From positions 8,060,001-8,124,000 of the forward strand of contig JASJZH010000006.1 of the NCBI GenBank assembly GCA_037178975.1: 64,000 bases of DNA, read 5' to 3'. Positions 48,782 through 61,015 of this stretch are shown one piece after another (position 1 is the stretch's first letter; each line of letters begins with the position of its first letter). The translations under genes and the position numbers were made by a program. This stretch comes from Oscheius tipulae. Its lineage: Eukaryota > Nematoda > Chromadorea > Rhabditida > Rhabditidae. The notes beneath the pieces were generated by a model. That model was not told the DNA's origin, did no database searches, and saw nothing but the letters and a program-made list of their open reading frames with translations.

Positions 48782-49031
48782 CTTATTTGGAACAGACGAG
48801 CGCGGGATCCCGGCACACACACACGCTTGGTGGATCCGAGAACCAGCGCCTGGCCGAAAAGACTTGCCTTCTAAGCTTCTCGCTTACGCAAGCCCACGGA
48901 AGAGGCCACCTGTTTGAAACGATGACATCATCATTCGAGACAAAACTGCCTGGAAGGTCATCTGCTTTTCAGGAGAACCAGCATGTGTTTTGATTAGAAG
49001 CTGGGTTCATCTAGCTACGTTCTTTAGTCTC

Positions 49032-49175
49032 TACAGTAGAGTCGCGCTATAACGTACCCCCCTCGTTCAGGTCCAGGGATACGTTATAGCGAGGTGTATC
49101 GTGACGTACGTTATACCGAGGCTTTTTGACCCAAAAACTATATGGTGAATTCTACTATATCGAGAGTTGACTGTA
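49032..49175. mobile_element. 144-bp pogo/Tigger-like MITE
   Basis: The left end TACAGTAGAGTCGCGCTATA and the inverse of the right end, TACAGTCAACTCTCGATATA, are imperfect terminal inverted repeats. They have the CAGT-start and CTCTCG-TATAACG style of pogo/Tigger elements. TA dinucleotides at the outer edges fit a TA target duplication. Inside are two diverged copies of ACGTTATAGCGAGG. No coding capacity. Confidence 0.65.
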
Positions 49176-50143
49176 TATCAAAAATAGCAGACATCTGTAA
49201 ACAATACGTTTTATGAAAATTATGTTGAAGCAACACTTGATACATGAATAACGGCATAGTACCTTCAGTTGAGGTTTTGTAGAAATGAAACGCAAGAAGT
49301 TGGTTTACTATCTGTAAACTGAATGCTTTCGTATCAAACGGGCAAGTTACTGAAGCTGAGATGAAACTTGGAAGCCTGAGAGTGTTGGCATTTACTGAAA
49401 CTAATCCATCTTTGTTCTATACTGTTTTCAAAAATGCTGATCATCACAAATTCACGGTTCCATAACTAGGCCAAAGTTATGGTATTGTGAGGATTACAAG
49501 AGATTAACACCGTTTTCTCAGTCGTCTACAAATTGAACAACAGCTCCAGAAACCTATAAACCGTCCGGGGTCAAACACATCTAATACAGGTAGTTTTAAA
49601 TAGGGGATCCATCTAACATATGAAACTATGACTCATGTTGTTCTAGAGCGTCCTTTTGAATCAAAAGGAAAAACTTCTAAGCTCGAGGATTAGGTAGGAA
49701 AGCGAACATGATTCACAATGTAGCTACGTTCCCTTTCAGTGTGTCCGTCATCATACAATGAAGTTCTCCCAATCCGTTCGTGGCATAGTTGTTGGAAAGT
49801 ACATATAAGCCCAATTCATATGCACGCTTGCGGTTTTACATCTTTGACGCGGCTGTTAATCTGCTTTTGTAGGCGCAAAACTCTTCCCGACTCTTGTCGA
49901 ACCGCAGATAGTGGCTTTTTAGATTTTTGTTGTCTAGTCCCTGTCTCCCTCTGTTCCATTTACATAGTTTGTGTATCGATATATGCAATCAATGCATTTA
50001 TTGGCGCCAGTAGCAGGCCCACGCCACAAAAGAGTTATTGCTCCCTGTTTCACCCTCAAGCATCATTCACACTTTTACCAGACCCACTGTGTTTCCGGAA
50101 AAAGGAGACAGAATGAAAGATCCCAAAGAAATAGTTACAGACC

Positions 50144-50397
50144 AGCTGCCGGCGGCAGCTTCGCAGCCCTTTGGCCTTTGCTTAGAATTGACCACAGGCG
50201 GCTGCGCCGCTTCCGTAGTAGCAGTTTCTTTTACAGCTGGCTTGTCCCCTTGTCTCTTGACATGAAATGACTTGTCAGCTTTTTGGGTAGTAGTGTTGAC
50301 ATGCAATTGTGCGGACACCATTGCGCTTTATTAATAAAGACGTCTCCGACGGCTTTGCCGTTCTTTTGCCATCACTTTACATTGGCGGCTGCGCTGC
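50144..50397. repeat. Cluster of short GC-rich palindromes
   Basis: AGCTGCCGGCGGCAGCT (50144-50160), GCGGCTGCGCCGC (50198-50210), ACGGCTTTGCCGT (50349-50361) and GGCGGCTGCGCTGC (50384-50397) are similar small stem-loops in about 250 bases. Confidence 0.5.
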
Positions 50398-51988
50398 TTC
50401 GTAATTACATAAATCTCCCAGTGGCTTCACCCTGAGAAAAGCCAAGTTCTATAGCGCACCCAAAGTTGACTTGTCAACCAATTTAGGCAATAACTGTTTT
50501 TGAACAACAAAACTTCTGGACAACTAATTGGCTCGCTTCTGTTTCGTGGTCACGGACAAACAAACAAACAAACAGACAGAGTCCTCCACAGAAACCATCG
50601 CACTTTAGATAGTAGAGATAACGGCGAACAGCCGCGATAATTTTTAAAATATGAGTGACATTCCTGATGGGGCTCAAAAAGGTTAATTGCTAGGAGCGCA
50701 TAATGGTGCGATAAATCGAAACGTTTGTAACTATTACAATCTTCTTTGCTGCGCCAATAGTTTCCTGACCTTTGTGCCAGAAAAGGTCTACCTCTTGTTT
50801 GTATTGAGGCTAGCTATGTCAACAGCTTTTTGCATTCTCGCTCATTTTTCTCACGCATGAACTGCTCTATACGGTAAGTCACTCCCTCAAACGTGTGAAG
50901 TCATTAAATGGAATACTAGAGAAGTTTTGCAGATTCGACTCGGTACGGCCGAGGGTAGAGCGAGGCAAGATTTCGGATCCTCTCTGTACACTGTTCGTAA
51001 CTTTCTGCGATATGGACTATCCGGTCAGTTTTAATCTCGTTTCATCTAGTGCAGCACCTACGGTCTGAAGATTCGAATTAACTTGGCACATCTATGAAAA
51101 ATCTCCAACCTAACCTTTTTGAGTAACAAAGAGTCCTAAGCTTATATCGAGTAAATTGCCTGCAACTGAACTGAGAAAGTTTGAATTAAGCTCCAGAGAG
51201 CACTTGTTTATGGGGATAATGTATTAATTGTATCCATCGGAGTCTCAAATTTGAAACAAACCCGCCTAAGCTTTTGGTAGAACGATTAGCTGTGTAGGCT
51301 TCCATTTCACAGCAAGAAGGAATTGTTGTTTATTGGAAGCTTAGGCAGTTGTTTATACTGTCCCCGTCTTCCTTTTCTTCAGCAATACATGCCAAATTAT
51401 AATGTTACTGCGACTAACTGTCGCATCGAGTTCATAACCGGCGTTCCATCTGGCCGCTCGCGCTCACCGGCCCATTACTTTCACGCACTATTCATGCCAT
51501 ACCAACATATTCATAACATATCTCTGATCTAGGCGTTTTGCAGGTTAACCAGGTTTTTTGCACAAAAAACGCCTTGAAACAGGGAGTACCATGTAAATTA
51601 ATGTAAAATTGACAGGTTATTTGCTGGCAAAAGTTGGCACCATCGTCGCCACTTGAGAGCCAAGTAGCTTAGGCAAATACATTGACGCCGTGCCGGCCGT
51701 TGTGAGAGTTTCAATGGTTTCAACTGCTCTTCTTTGGTACAGCATCGGTTTCTCGCTACTCTTGACCTCTTCTCGCGTAAAAAGCTCCTAACATCTTTCC
51801 CCTTCCCGCTATCCCCACCTCCCCGATTGGATAAGTGCCACACCAAAAAGGGTCGCAAACTCCTTCTACTGAACAACTGACTGACTGTGTTGACTGCCTA
51901 CCTCTTCTCTTCAAAAAAGCAGAGATAAGAATCTTTACGGCTCCCGGGGTTACTTGCCTACAACTAACAAAACGAACTTTCCGGATTG

Positions 51989-54900
51989 ATGCCTCCCAAT
52001 GGCTACTACGTAAGTTGTATTTTTCATAAAGGCCGGTTCCTTTCTAGGGTAGCAAAACTTTCTAAGGTCTTTGTCAACAGTCTTGAATCATAACAAGAAA
52101 TTCCCCCGCCTGTTGCTATTTTTCTTAGGAAAAAAGGTAGTCGCACGGTTCCCCTTTTCCTTCCCCATTTAGTTTTGTTAAACTGCCAAAATTCCTGTTT
52201 ACATCCCTATGCTGGAAACCTGTAAGTTTAAGCCCATAGGGTTTAGAAATATGAAATAAGATTTTGTATAGGGTGACCTCCGTTCTGGCACTTGAATTCT
52301 TTTCTCCCTTCCGCCCCACTAGAGTCTCTTTTTGTATTGTGAACGTTCCCGATTACAAACAATGCAAGATTCGCAAACAGATTTCTGAAACACGGGCAAA
52401 AGAAGCGAGATTGTCTCAACTTTATTCCACAATATACATTTTCTCATGAAGACAGGTTCAATTTCAGCAGAAGGAGATCACGACCAAACACGTCTTCACG
52501 ACCAAGAAGCAGCGACAATATCCGCAGACACGCAAGGTCATTCTGACCCCCTCGAGGGGAAAGAGTAAGTTTTTTTTCTTCTTTTTATTGACTTGTTGTG
52601 GGGGTATCATTGAAGACGCTAGAGTTTTATTTATTGACACTGTTCTTTGAGTCAGCTGGGGGGCGATCAGTCCGTGTGCTCTCTCTCTTCTTCAGTTTTT
52701 CGACTCTTTAACCCCGTCTCTCTCAGAAAACATGACCTTGTACCTAGACACTGGAAGTCTGCCATACGGTTTGCTATTCTCTATATTTTCGGGAAAACTG
52801 GAAAGTTTTGGAAATAAGCGGCTGGGGGATTTGCGAGACTCGTTCTGCCCTCGCAAAGAGTCATCTGTGTGACCCTAATCATGCAGGGCCCATTTGACAG
52901 TCGCTCGCCTCGAAATCGCCCAGCCGATTCACTAATTGCATACTATTAAGCGGTCTAGCTATGAAGTTTTCAGGGTAGGAGCTAAAACCTGAAAATTGAA
53001 ACAATAGGCTTCATATATTTCAGAAAAGTATCTGATGTCGTCTCCCGGGGCGTACGTCGACCAGAGTGAAGACGAGCTGGAGCAGTACAATCGCGCTCGT
53101 CTGGGCAGTACTGCCCAGACCTTCTCGGTGAGAGCTATAGATGTTTCTTTTTGCATTTTCTATTTTTCAGTCAAGCTCTGTCCACTCGACTCCTGGTCAT
53201 TATTCCAACCAGATTATCCAGGAAGTCTCTCTGAGCTACTCCGCTCCAAGAAGCGTGGCTCCGAGGGATGCTCCTCTGTCCGTTAACATCGCGCAAGAAG
53301 AACGTATTGATGACTATGGACTTGCCAACTCAGGTGAGCCAATGCCATTCTTGAAAACTTGTCAGAATGACCAGCAAGACAAAAATGATTGTAAACTTTG
53401 GGTCAAATTGCTTCAGTAGTCTGATGGATCCTCTTTTCATCCCGATCATATATTGTAACGATTTGCGGTTCCTAAATTTTCCTCATTTTTTGAACGAGAT
53501 CCCTTTTTCTTTCCAGCACATGGTCTGTCTAAAAACAGATTGAAGTTTACCTAAGAGCATGCAAGTCCCCACGTTCCAAGTTAGGCAAACAGAGAGCAGT
53601 TTGCGCTAGAAGATGCTCTTTTAACTTTGAATAAACTAGAAATCGAATCCAATGACACATACTTTTACGGTACGGAACCAAAGTCTTTCAGCATGCGTAT
53701 AATACATAGTTTGTTTCCAAATCGACTTCTCTCAAAATTTTGCGCGCGCGAGACAGACTACGAGTAAATAGTGAGTGAGTAAGACGTAGAAGGGAGTAGG
53801 TGGTGTGCATAAATTCCGGAATTGGAGGGCAGACACTTAACACACGTCCTAACCACGCTGACAAAAATCAGTCTCCTAGCTGTGGCCTTGACCTAATCCT
53901 TCTTGCTATTGAATATCATTGAAAGTGTTTTAGCCCTTTGTGGTACAGGATACTGTTCTTTGTGGTATAATCCTGACTCAAAAACTGTTGCTGTCAAAAA
54001 TATTTCATAGTTTAGGAAGCTCTCTTCAAGACTACCTTTCACATTACGAGGCTCGCGTTGCAAAGCCCCGTCACATCGAATCAGTTGAGAGAGTTTCCAC
54101 AACTGGTCGTCACGAGACCGAGTTCCCAGGTACGATCAAGATTTGAGTGTTTAGAGGGGTTTATTGACTTAATACAAGCAAGGTTCAGTGCGTGTTGCCT
54201 ATATTGGTGGTGATTCTGTGACCTCTCCAGTACATTCTGTCCCTATCGTCTCTGTCGGTCATCCGTACAGAGTCTACGATAATTCGAGAGCCTCTACCCC
54301 TAGACTTGCTAGTGCATTGACCGACGTCATTATTTCTGAAACTACTACCATCGAAGAAATGACCACAATTACTACTACAAAGTGAGTTTTTGGAACAACT
54401 TGTTGCGCGGCTTATCTAGTAGTAAAATCGGGAAGAATTTGACCCGAATCTTGTTGTTTCTCAGTCAGTTCCATGAACACGCTTTTCAAGCCCTGGAAAC
54501 CTAAAAAGTCTAAGTTTTTATGTTCCATAGCATTTGCAAAACGCTTTTTTTCAGCCAACGCCGCGGAGGTGGACAATCGGAGATGGCCATGAGTCCCAAC
54601 AGTGTCAATGCTCTCAAGCAACAGTTTGAGCAGACCGCTCGTCAAGAATATGACGAGGCTCAAAGGACACAGAAGAAATCTGCTCCTCGTTCGCCTCAAA
54701 CCAATCGTGTGGTCGTGGTCAGCAAGCCAACTGCTGGTAATTTTGGTGATTTTTCTTAAAAGAATCTTGTTCAGACTACCATCAATCATCTGAAGAACGA
54801 GTCCGTCGCGTTGATCGCCACGCTTACTCACCTACAGGACAGCGTGAACGTGTCAGCACCACCATCGTTGACATCGACCCTACTTACCGTCCGTCTTCGC

Positions 54901-57900
54901 GCTCATCTTCACAACCTCGCTACGTTGAAGAAACTTATCAGGTAACCAGTTTCCAATGGCAATGCTTGGTATGCATTGATTATAAAAAAAACAGCTTGTC
55001 GTGCTTTCCGTTTCATGTTCTATCTTTACTATTATTACTATTGGAAGGGGGCTAGTTTGGTCATTTCACCACATTTTCATGTCTAAAACTTGATTTTCAG
55101 GTCCAGGAAGAGTTCCGCACCATCAAGACCTATGGAGGTGGAAAGTCTCGCGAGAGAATCATTGTGTCTCCAGAGCCGGCCCGGAACGAATATGTCAAGG
55201 AAACAATCCGTGAGCATGTCTCCATTTCGCGTTCCTCGTCTCCCGCTCGCGAGAAGGAGCCTGAAGCTTCGCGTGGTGCAACCCCTGTTCGTTCTGTAGT
55301 CGAACAGTACGAGGAAAAGATCGAAAGTAAGTGTCCTCATATTTCTACGCCGACTCACATTTAGGCCCCGGTTTTATTTTATTATCAGTGCCACGCAATC
55401 ATGATAAAACAGGGCCTGACGCTTAGCTGAAGAGCTTACTACGCCCACGGGGGAGATCAGAGTGCGAACAATAGAAATTGACTTTCAGATGAGTCGCGTC
55501 GTGGTGTCGGACAGTTTGGACGAACTGAAAGTATTGACGAGTACTCCGTTGTGAAGAAGGAGCAGAAGCCGAAGGTATCTGAACTTTTGGAATGTGTCTG
55601 AGCTTAACATTTTAGCCACAACCTCCCAAGGAGGTCTTCATCCCTCGTGGCGATTACATCCCTTCCCGTCAACCCTTGAGTATTAGTCCTTCACCAACCC
55701 CTGAACCTCGTCCTATCACCCCTAAGGAGAAGCCACGGACTCCATCTCCTCGTCCACCTACTCCCAAGGAACTGGTGGTTCCAAAGCCGACGGCTCCACC
55801 TCCTCCGACCCCCAAGGAAGTGGTCATCCCTCTCAGCAAGCCCTCAGAGGATGAGAGGAACTACAGTCGTACTGACAGAAACGTCAAGGTGGACACCTGG
55901 GAAGAAATTACCACTTCTCGTAGAAGGGATCAGTTTGTGCCTAAGGTTTGTATGAGCGTTAACTTGTGCTCAATTCTTATCTCTCTAACGCTCTTGTGCG
56001 TGGTTCTAGTCTTTCCAAGAGAAAAAAAGGTGCTAAAGATAACGATGCTTAATGGAATTCATGAAGCAAAAAGCGGTTTGCAAATGGGTAAAAGTAAAAT
56101 TGACAAACAGCTATCAAGCCCTCGCGAACGATATGCAAATATCGACAAAGCGAGTGCACGCTTATATAGATAGATGCTCGTCTTCTTGCCGTCCGCTTCC
56201 ACCATGATCAATCGAACGAAAATTCCTAAAACTAAGAAGAATGTACAGATAGTGCGCGATAAATTAGAGAATAGTACCACTGTAAGTGTTTAAAAAACCC
56301 TTTAATTCCAATTTTAGGAGGAAATCCCACTACCAGAGCCGAAGAAGGAGCTGTCCAAAGTAGAGCCAACTCCCAAGGTACTAATTTTCGCGTTTCAACA
56401 TCGCCAAAGACGCGTCGATGTTATGATTTCGAACCATTTGTGCGTCATTTCCATAGATTGTATGGGAGCACAAAAGCCCGAACATATAAGGGCTTCCGAT
56501 TCAAAACCGCGTATTCAATGCGACACAGAGTGCATCACTATTACATTTGTCGTTTCACCCGGGTTGGCTAGCCGAAAATATTCGACATTTTCCAGCCCGT
56601 ATCGGATAGCAGCATGTACACGAGCTACGAGACAAACTTGAGAGCCACCAGCCGAGGGGAAGACACGACTCGGTGAGTTCACAAACCGTCTCGTCACATA
56701 TAAATGCAATTCCAGCAGCTATGTTCCACCGGCTCCGACATCGACCATTTCCAACAGAACGTAAGTGGATTAGGGTCTTTATGTGGAACCGGCCGTGTCC
56801 ATTTCCATAAGCGACCGGTGGTATGAGACAGTCGAGCAGCTTACAGTAATCCTGCCCTCTTTTGCAGTAGTCATCTTCTGCTGACTTCATTCCCGGTCTC
56901 TCGATTCCTTATTAGTCACTTTTTGTCAAAGGAGAAGAAAGTTGAGGGCTGTTTGCCTGTTTGCCAAGCTTCCTCTCGCTATCAGAGACGGCTCGAGCTG
57001 TTATCTCTGCCGACTCGGAATCATGGCTGTATTTCATTGTTTGGCAGTGCTTCACTCGGTGCTGGCTGCTCGTTCCAGACCGAGAGTCTCTTTCCCCATA
57101 TCTGTCCTATTTATACACATTGACTAGTTACGTCCCTCTGCCGTTGGCCAACGTTTTGATCCGACCAATGGCTATCCCAAAACAGGCTACGCGTAGTCAC
57201 CCAGTTTGTTGTACTCTCTCCCTCTTCCCCCGGCTAGGTCGATGTCATGATTAAAAGACTCACTCGGTACCATTTACTACTCTTTACAGAGAAAGTTTCT
57301 TTGTTTCAGCATGACTGACTACAACGTCGGAAGTGGAGTCAGCGGTGGCTACACCCGTACCGTCTTTCAATCTGGATATTCTGTTGGAAGTGGAGCAGGA
57401 ACCGGTGAATAACAAAGCTTTTTTGACTGAGATATATGCTCCTACATCTCACGCAATGTTTGATAGCACTCAAGAATGAGTTCAGCAGCGGTGTCGACAA
57501 ATATAAAATGAAGACTTTGTTTTTGCAGGTCGTTTCCGTATCCCGGCCGATTTGACGACTGGCTCCCTTTCCGGACTCTCGCCTTTCGGTCAAAATGCCG
57601 CCTCGGCTATACGTGATGCCCGTGAGCGCGAGAAGAAGGAGATGTCCGATCTTAACGATCGTCTGGCGAGCTACATCGAGAAGGTCCGCTTCCTTGAGGC
57701 CCAAAACCGCAAGCTCGCCAGCGATCTCGATCTTCTGACCAGCAGATGGGGATCGGACAGTTCCTCCGTCCGTGTCATGTACGAGACTGAGTTGAAGGTT
57801 GATAGTGGGAAGAATGAATAGAAAGTTTGTATTTTAGACTGCCAAGATTGTCATCGATGAGTCCAATCGTCAGCGTGAGACCCTTGAGAGCGACATCCGT

Positions 57901-59979
57901 CGTCTCTCTGCCGAGCTTGCCGACTATCGCAAGAAGTACGAGGATGCCCTTGCTTCTCGCGAGACTGCCCGTCACGAGGCTGACGAACTTCTCAGCAAGC
58001 TAGCCAAGATCGAGGCTGAGATCAACCTCATCAAGCGCAAGATCACCTACCTTGAAGAGGAGGTTGCTCGCATCAAGAGAGAGAACCAGCGTCTGATCAG
58101 TGAACTAACCCGTACTCGCAGCATCATCGAGCAGGAGTCTCTCAGCCGTATCGACTTCCAGAACCAGGTCCAGACTCTGCTGGAGGAGTGCCAATACGTC
58201 AACCGCATTCACAGTAATGAGCTTGGTGACCTTGTTGTCCTCGCTCACCGTGACACCACTCCGGAGAACCGCGAGTACTTCAAGAATGAGCTGGCTGCTG
58301 CAATCCGTGACATCCGTGCCGAGTACGACCAGATCACCCATGTTAACAGAACCGACATGGAGTCATGGTACAAGCTCCGCGTTCAAGAGATCCACACCCA
58401 GTCTAACCGCAATGTCAAGGAGCAGAGCTACGCCAAGGAGGAGGTCAAGAAGCTCCGTATCACTCTCACCGAAATGCGCTCCAAGCTCGCCGATCTCGAG
58501 AGTCGCAATACTCTTCTCGAGAAGCAGATCCAAGACCTCAACTACCAGATCGAAGACGACCAGCGCACCTACGAGGCCGCCCTTAACGAACGCGATGGCA
58601 ACATCCGCCAGATGCGCGACGAATGCCAAGCCCTCATGGTCGAGTTGCAGATGCTCCTTGACACCAAACAGACCCTCGACGCCGAAATTGCCATTTACCG
58701 CAAGATGTTGGAGGGTGAGGAAAACCGTGCCGGACTTCGCCAGCTCGTGGAACAGGTCGTGAAGACATCCTCCTACGGACAGCAACATTCTACCGGTAGG
58801 TTTCTGATCCGAACATCGGTGTTCGCCACGCCCGGACCACGCCCTTCTAAATTGTGTTTTCCTGCGCGAGTTCCAATACTTTACAATATGGAGCGAAGCA
58901 AAAACCTGTCCGAGAAGTATATATTTGGGGGGAAGCAGTAGCGTGTGACCATCATGTTGCTTAACCGTTTTGAGAAGTTTGAATGCGACGCCGGCCCGGG
59001 TTTTTATCTGTCCGGCGAGAGACTATCTCGTGGTCCTGGTTAACATTTTTTCAAATCTCACAACAAAATGATGCTTCAGAAAGCGTTCGCGTGGTCACCA
59101 GCGAGAGTTCCTCTCGCAGCAACTACCAACGTTCCGCTAAGGGAAATGTCTCTATCCATGTAAGTTGGCCTCTAAAGCACCTTTGTCTCTCACCTTACAT
59201 TGCATGATTCTGTTCTAATACTGGCTTCTGTTCAGAGCTCTTCTTCATTTCCTCCAGTATCGGAAAGAAGGTGAAGCAGAGAAGAGAGAGAGCACTCGTC
59301 GACTGCACCTATCACTAACACAGTGTCTGTTCTAGACACACTGATATAGCCGTCCGCTCACATAAATCTATTGCTTGATACTCTAACATGAAGCTTGTCA
59401 TATCATAACACTTGATGTTTTTCTTGCTTGCAGCACGTTTCTTTCTGTTTTGAATAGTTTGTAAGGAAACGTTCACCAGACATCGCCTCACCCGTGATGG
59501 TTATAACAAAAGTTTGAATGGTCATGCACGCAGCAGACTTGCTTGTGGTTCTTGTGTATTGGTACAAGAAAGCGCTTCAGGAGACATCCCCTGACGGTCG
59601 TTACATCGTCATCGAGAATACTCACCGCTCGAAGGATGAGACCATCGGAGAGTGGAAGTTGAAGAGACGTGTCGACGGAAAGAAGGAGTACATCTACACC
59701 TTCCCCCGAGACTTCGTTCTGCGACCGATGAAGAGCGTAAAGGTAGTTCCAATATCAACGTTTTCTTCAATTCGAAACTTGTTAGGTATTTGCACGTGGA
59801 CAAGGCGTCCACTCGCCACCTGACTCGCTTGTCTTCGACGGAGAGGACAACTGGGGTACTGGAAACAGTGTCCAGACCTTCCTTTACAACAAGGAAGGCG
59901 AGGTGATTCGTGTTTTTGATCCCAAAAAGTTTATTTTCAGGAGAGAGCCACTCTAATCCAGCGTCAATCTTACAACTAA
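51989..59979 (+). CDS. Cytoplasmic intermediate filament protein with a giant N-terminal head (long isoform)
   Basis: From the ATG at 51989 (MPPNGYY, donor GTAAGT) fourteen exons run in continuous phase: [20 protein letters not shown] at 52468, [20 protein letters not shown], then Ser/Thr/Arg-rich exons and a Pro-rich stretch ([33 protein letters not shown]). The last, ending SNRT, splices in frame onto 57310, the exon with the usual start [20 protein letters not shown]. The rod follows: coil 1[21 protein letters not shown], a long coil 1B, and the rod end [20 protein letters not shown]. The C terminus is a lamin-tail domain ([57 protein letters not shown]) ending RQSYN. The head extension is about 625 residues; total about 1,200. 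The rod polymerises into filaments anchoring epidermis or other tissues; the role of the head is unknown. Confidence 0.8.
57310..59979 (+). CDS. Same IF gene, conventional short isoform
   Basis: Seven exons (57310-57404, 57529-57797, 57838-58795, 59080-59159, 59581-59742, 59786-59902, 59941-59979) encode 572 residues from the ATG at 57311. This is the ordinary size for invertebrate IF proteins with a long coil 1B and a lamin-tail domain. The ATG comes one base after a TTTGTTTCAG acceptor, so the same site could take a spliced leader. The 550 bases upstream (56760-57309) would then hold an internal promoter. This is independent of whether the long form exists. Confidence 0.9.
59236..59274 (+). 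other. Candidate alternative terminal exon of the IF gene
   Basis: After the acceptor TTCTGTTCAG a 39-base frame reads [12 protein letters not shown] and stops (TGA 59272-59274). It is in phase with the exon ending SIH at 59159. Using it would give an IF protein of about 475 residues without the lamin-tail domain. Confidence 0.4.
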
Positions 59980-61015
59980 AAGCTTTCCGATGACTAATCG
60001 TCCCTGTGACATCTTACTTGTACTGTATATTCTACTTGCTTCACTTCTCGCATGAAATCTTGCTTCTCCACAGTTCTATAGCTTTCTCTTTATCGAGCAC
60101 ACATAAAGCACTTTTCCGAGTATTCTATTTTAAGTTGGGACAATGGCTGCCGGACACATCCTCCTTGATGGAGGATACAAGTCTCAAGCGGCTCCTGAAC
60201 ACACACTTTGCATGGCTCACGTTGCACAAAGTACTGCCATTACGTATCCTGCCCAAATAAATGTATTACATAACACATTACCGAGAAAACTTCGTTAGAC
60301 CCGTATGGATCGAATGGACCTTTTTGGCTTTTTTAGTAGTTATCTTTCTTCAATTGAACTTTTCCACAACGCTTACTATGAACTTGACAGTTTTTAATAA
60401 AATTTTTAGTCATTTTGACCGCACGCTAAGGTCTTTGCATTTCTTTTTTTGAGGATTTAGCAACGTTCCATTAGGCAATCCATCAGCTTACAAACACTTT
60501 TGTGCAGAACCTTAGGTTTACGGTATAAAAGCTTGGCAGCGGTAAATTCAGTCTAACACTATAAGCTAAAGCCATTTTAGTGAGTATCTCGCTATCAAAA
60601 GGCCAACAATAGCTTGTTTAAAATAAAAAAGTCGTAGTAGCTTGTGTTCTTCGCCACAAACTTACTCAGATGTTTCAAGGAGTCAATAAAATCGAAACAT
60701 CGGCCTCATTTTATATACAAGAACACCCGATGGAATACGAAAGATGGGCCCACTAGACTCTTGAATGTTTCAATTTAGAGAGACAATGAAAACAGATGGA
60801 CGCCACCCTAAACCCATCACACGATGACTAATCTTAGACCGTGAGACCGAAGAATGCGGCAATAAAAGTAAAAATTCATTGCATTTCACCCATTCTGAAC
60901 TCTATGTACATGATGGCAACGGGATAAAGTGTAACAGCTTCGAACTGAAGTGACGTCAATAAAAGTGAGATGAGTATGATTAAAGCAAAAACACTGAGTA
61001 ACTTGTTAAGTGGAA
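59980..61015. other. Convergent intergenic space
   Basis: About 1 kb between the 3' ends of the IF and RASSF genes, AT-rich, with several AATAAA signals (for example near 60685 and 60960). No gene recognised. Confidence 0.5.

Larger units (their letters stand above)
48782..51988. other. Intergenic with a small DNA transposon relic
   Basis: About 3.2 kb without a recognised gene. It contains a pogo-like miniature element (49032-49175) and several short GC-rich palindromes between 50144 and 50397. Confidence 0.45.

Noticed and set aside
53510..53572. Possible extra head exon ([10 protein letters not shown]) in the IF gene
   Set aside because: It stops in frame; the direct junction from 53331 to the exon near 54012 keeps the phase open.
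58217..58788. Frames of 181 codons (+) and 141 codons (-) in the IF rod region
   Set aside because: Shadows of the coiled-coil exon, whose heptad composition keeps other frames open.
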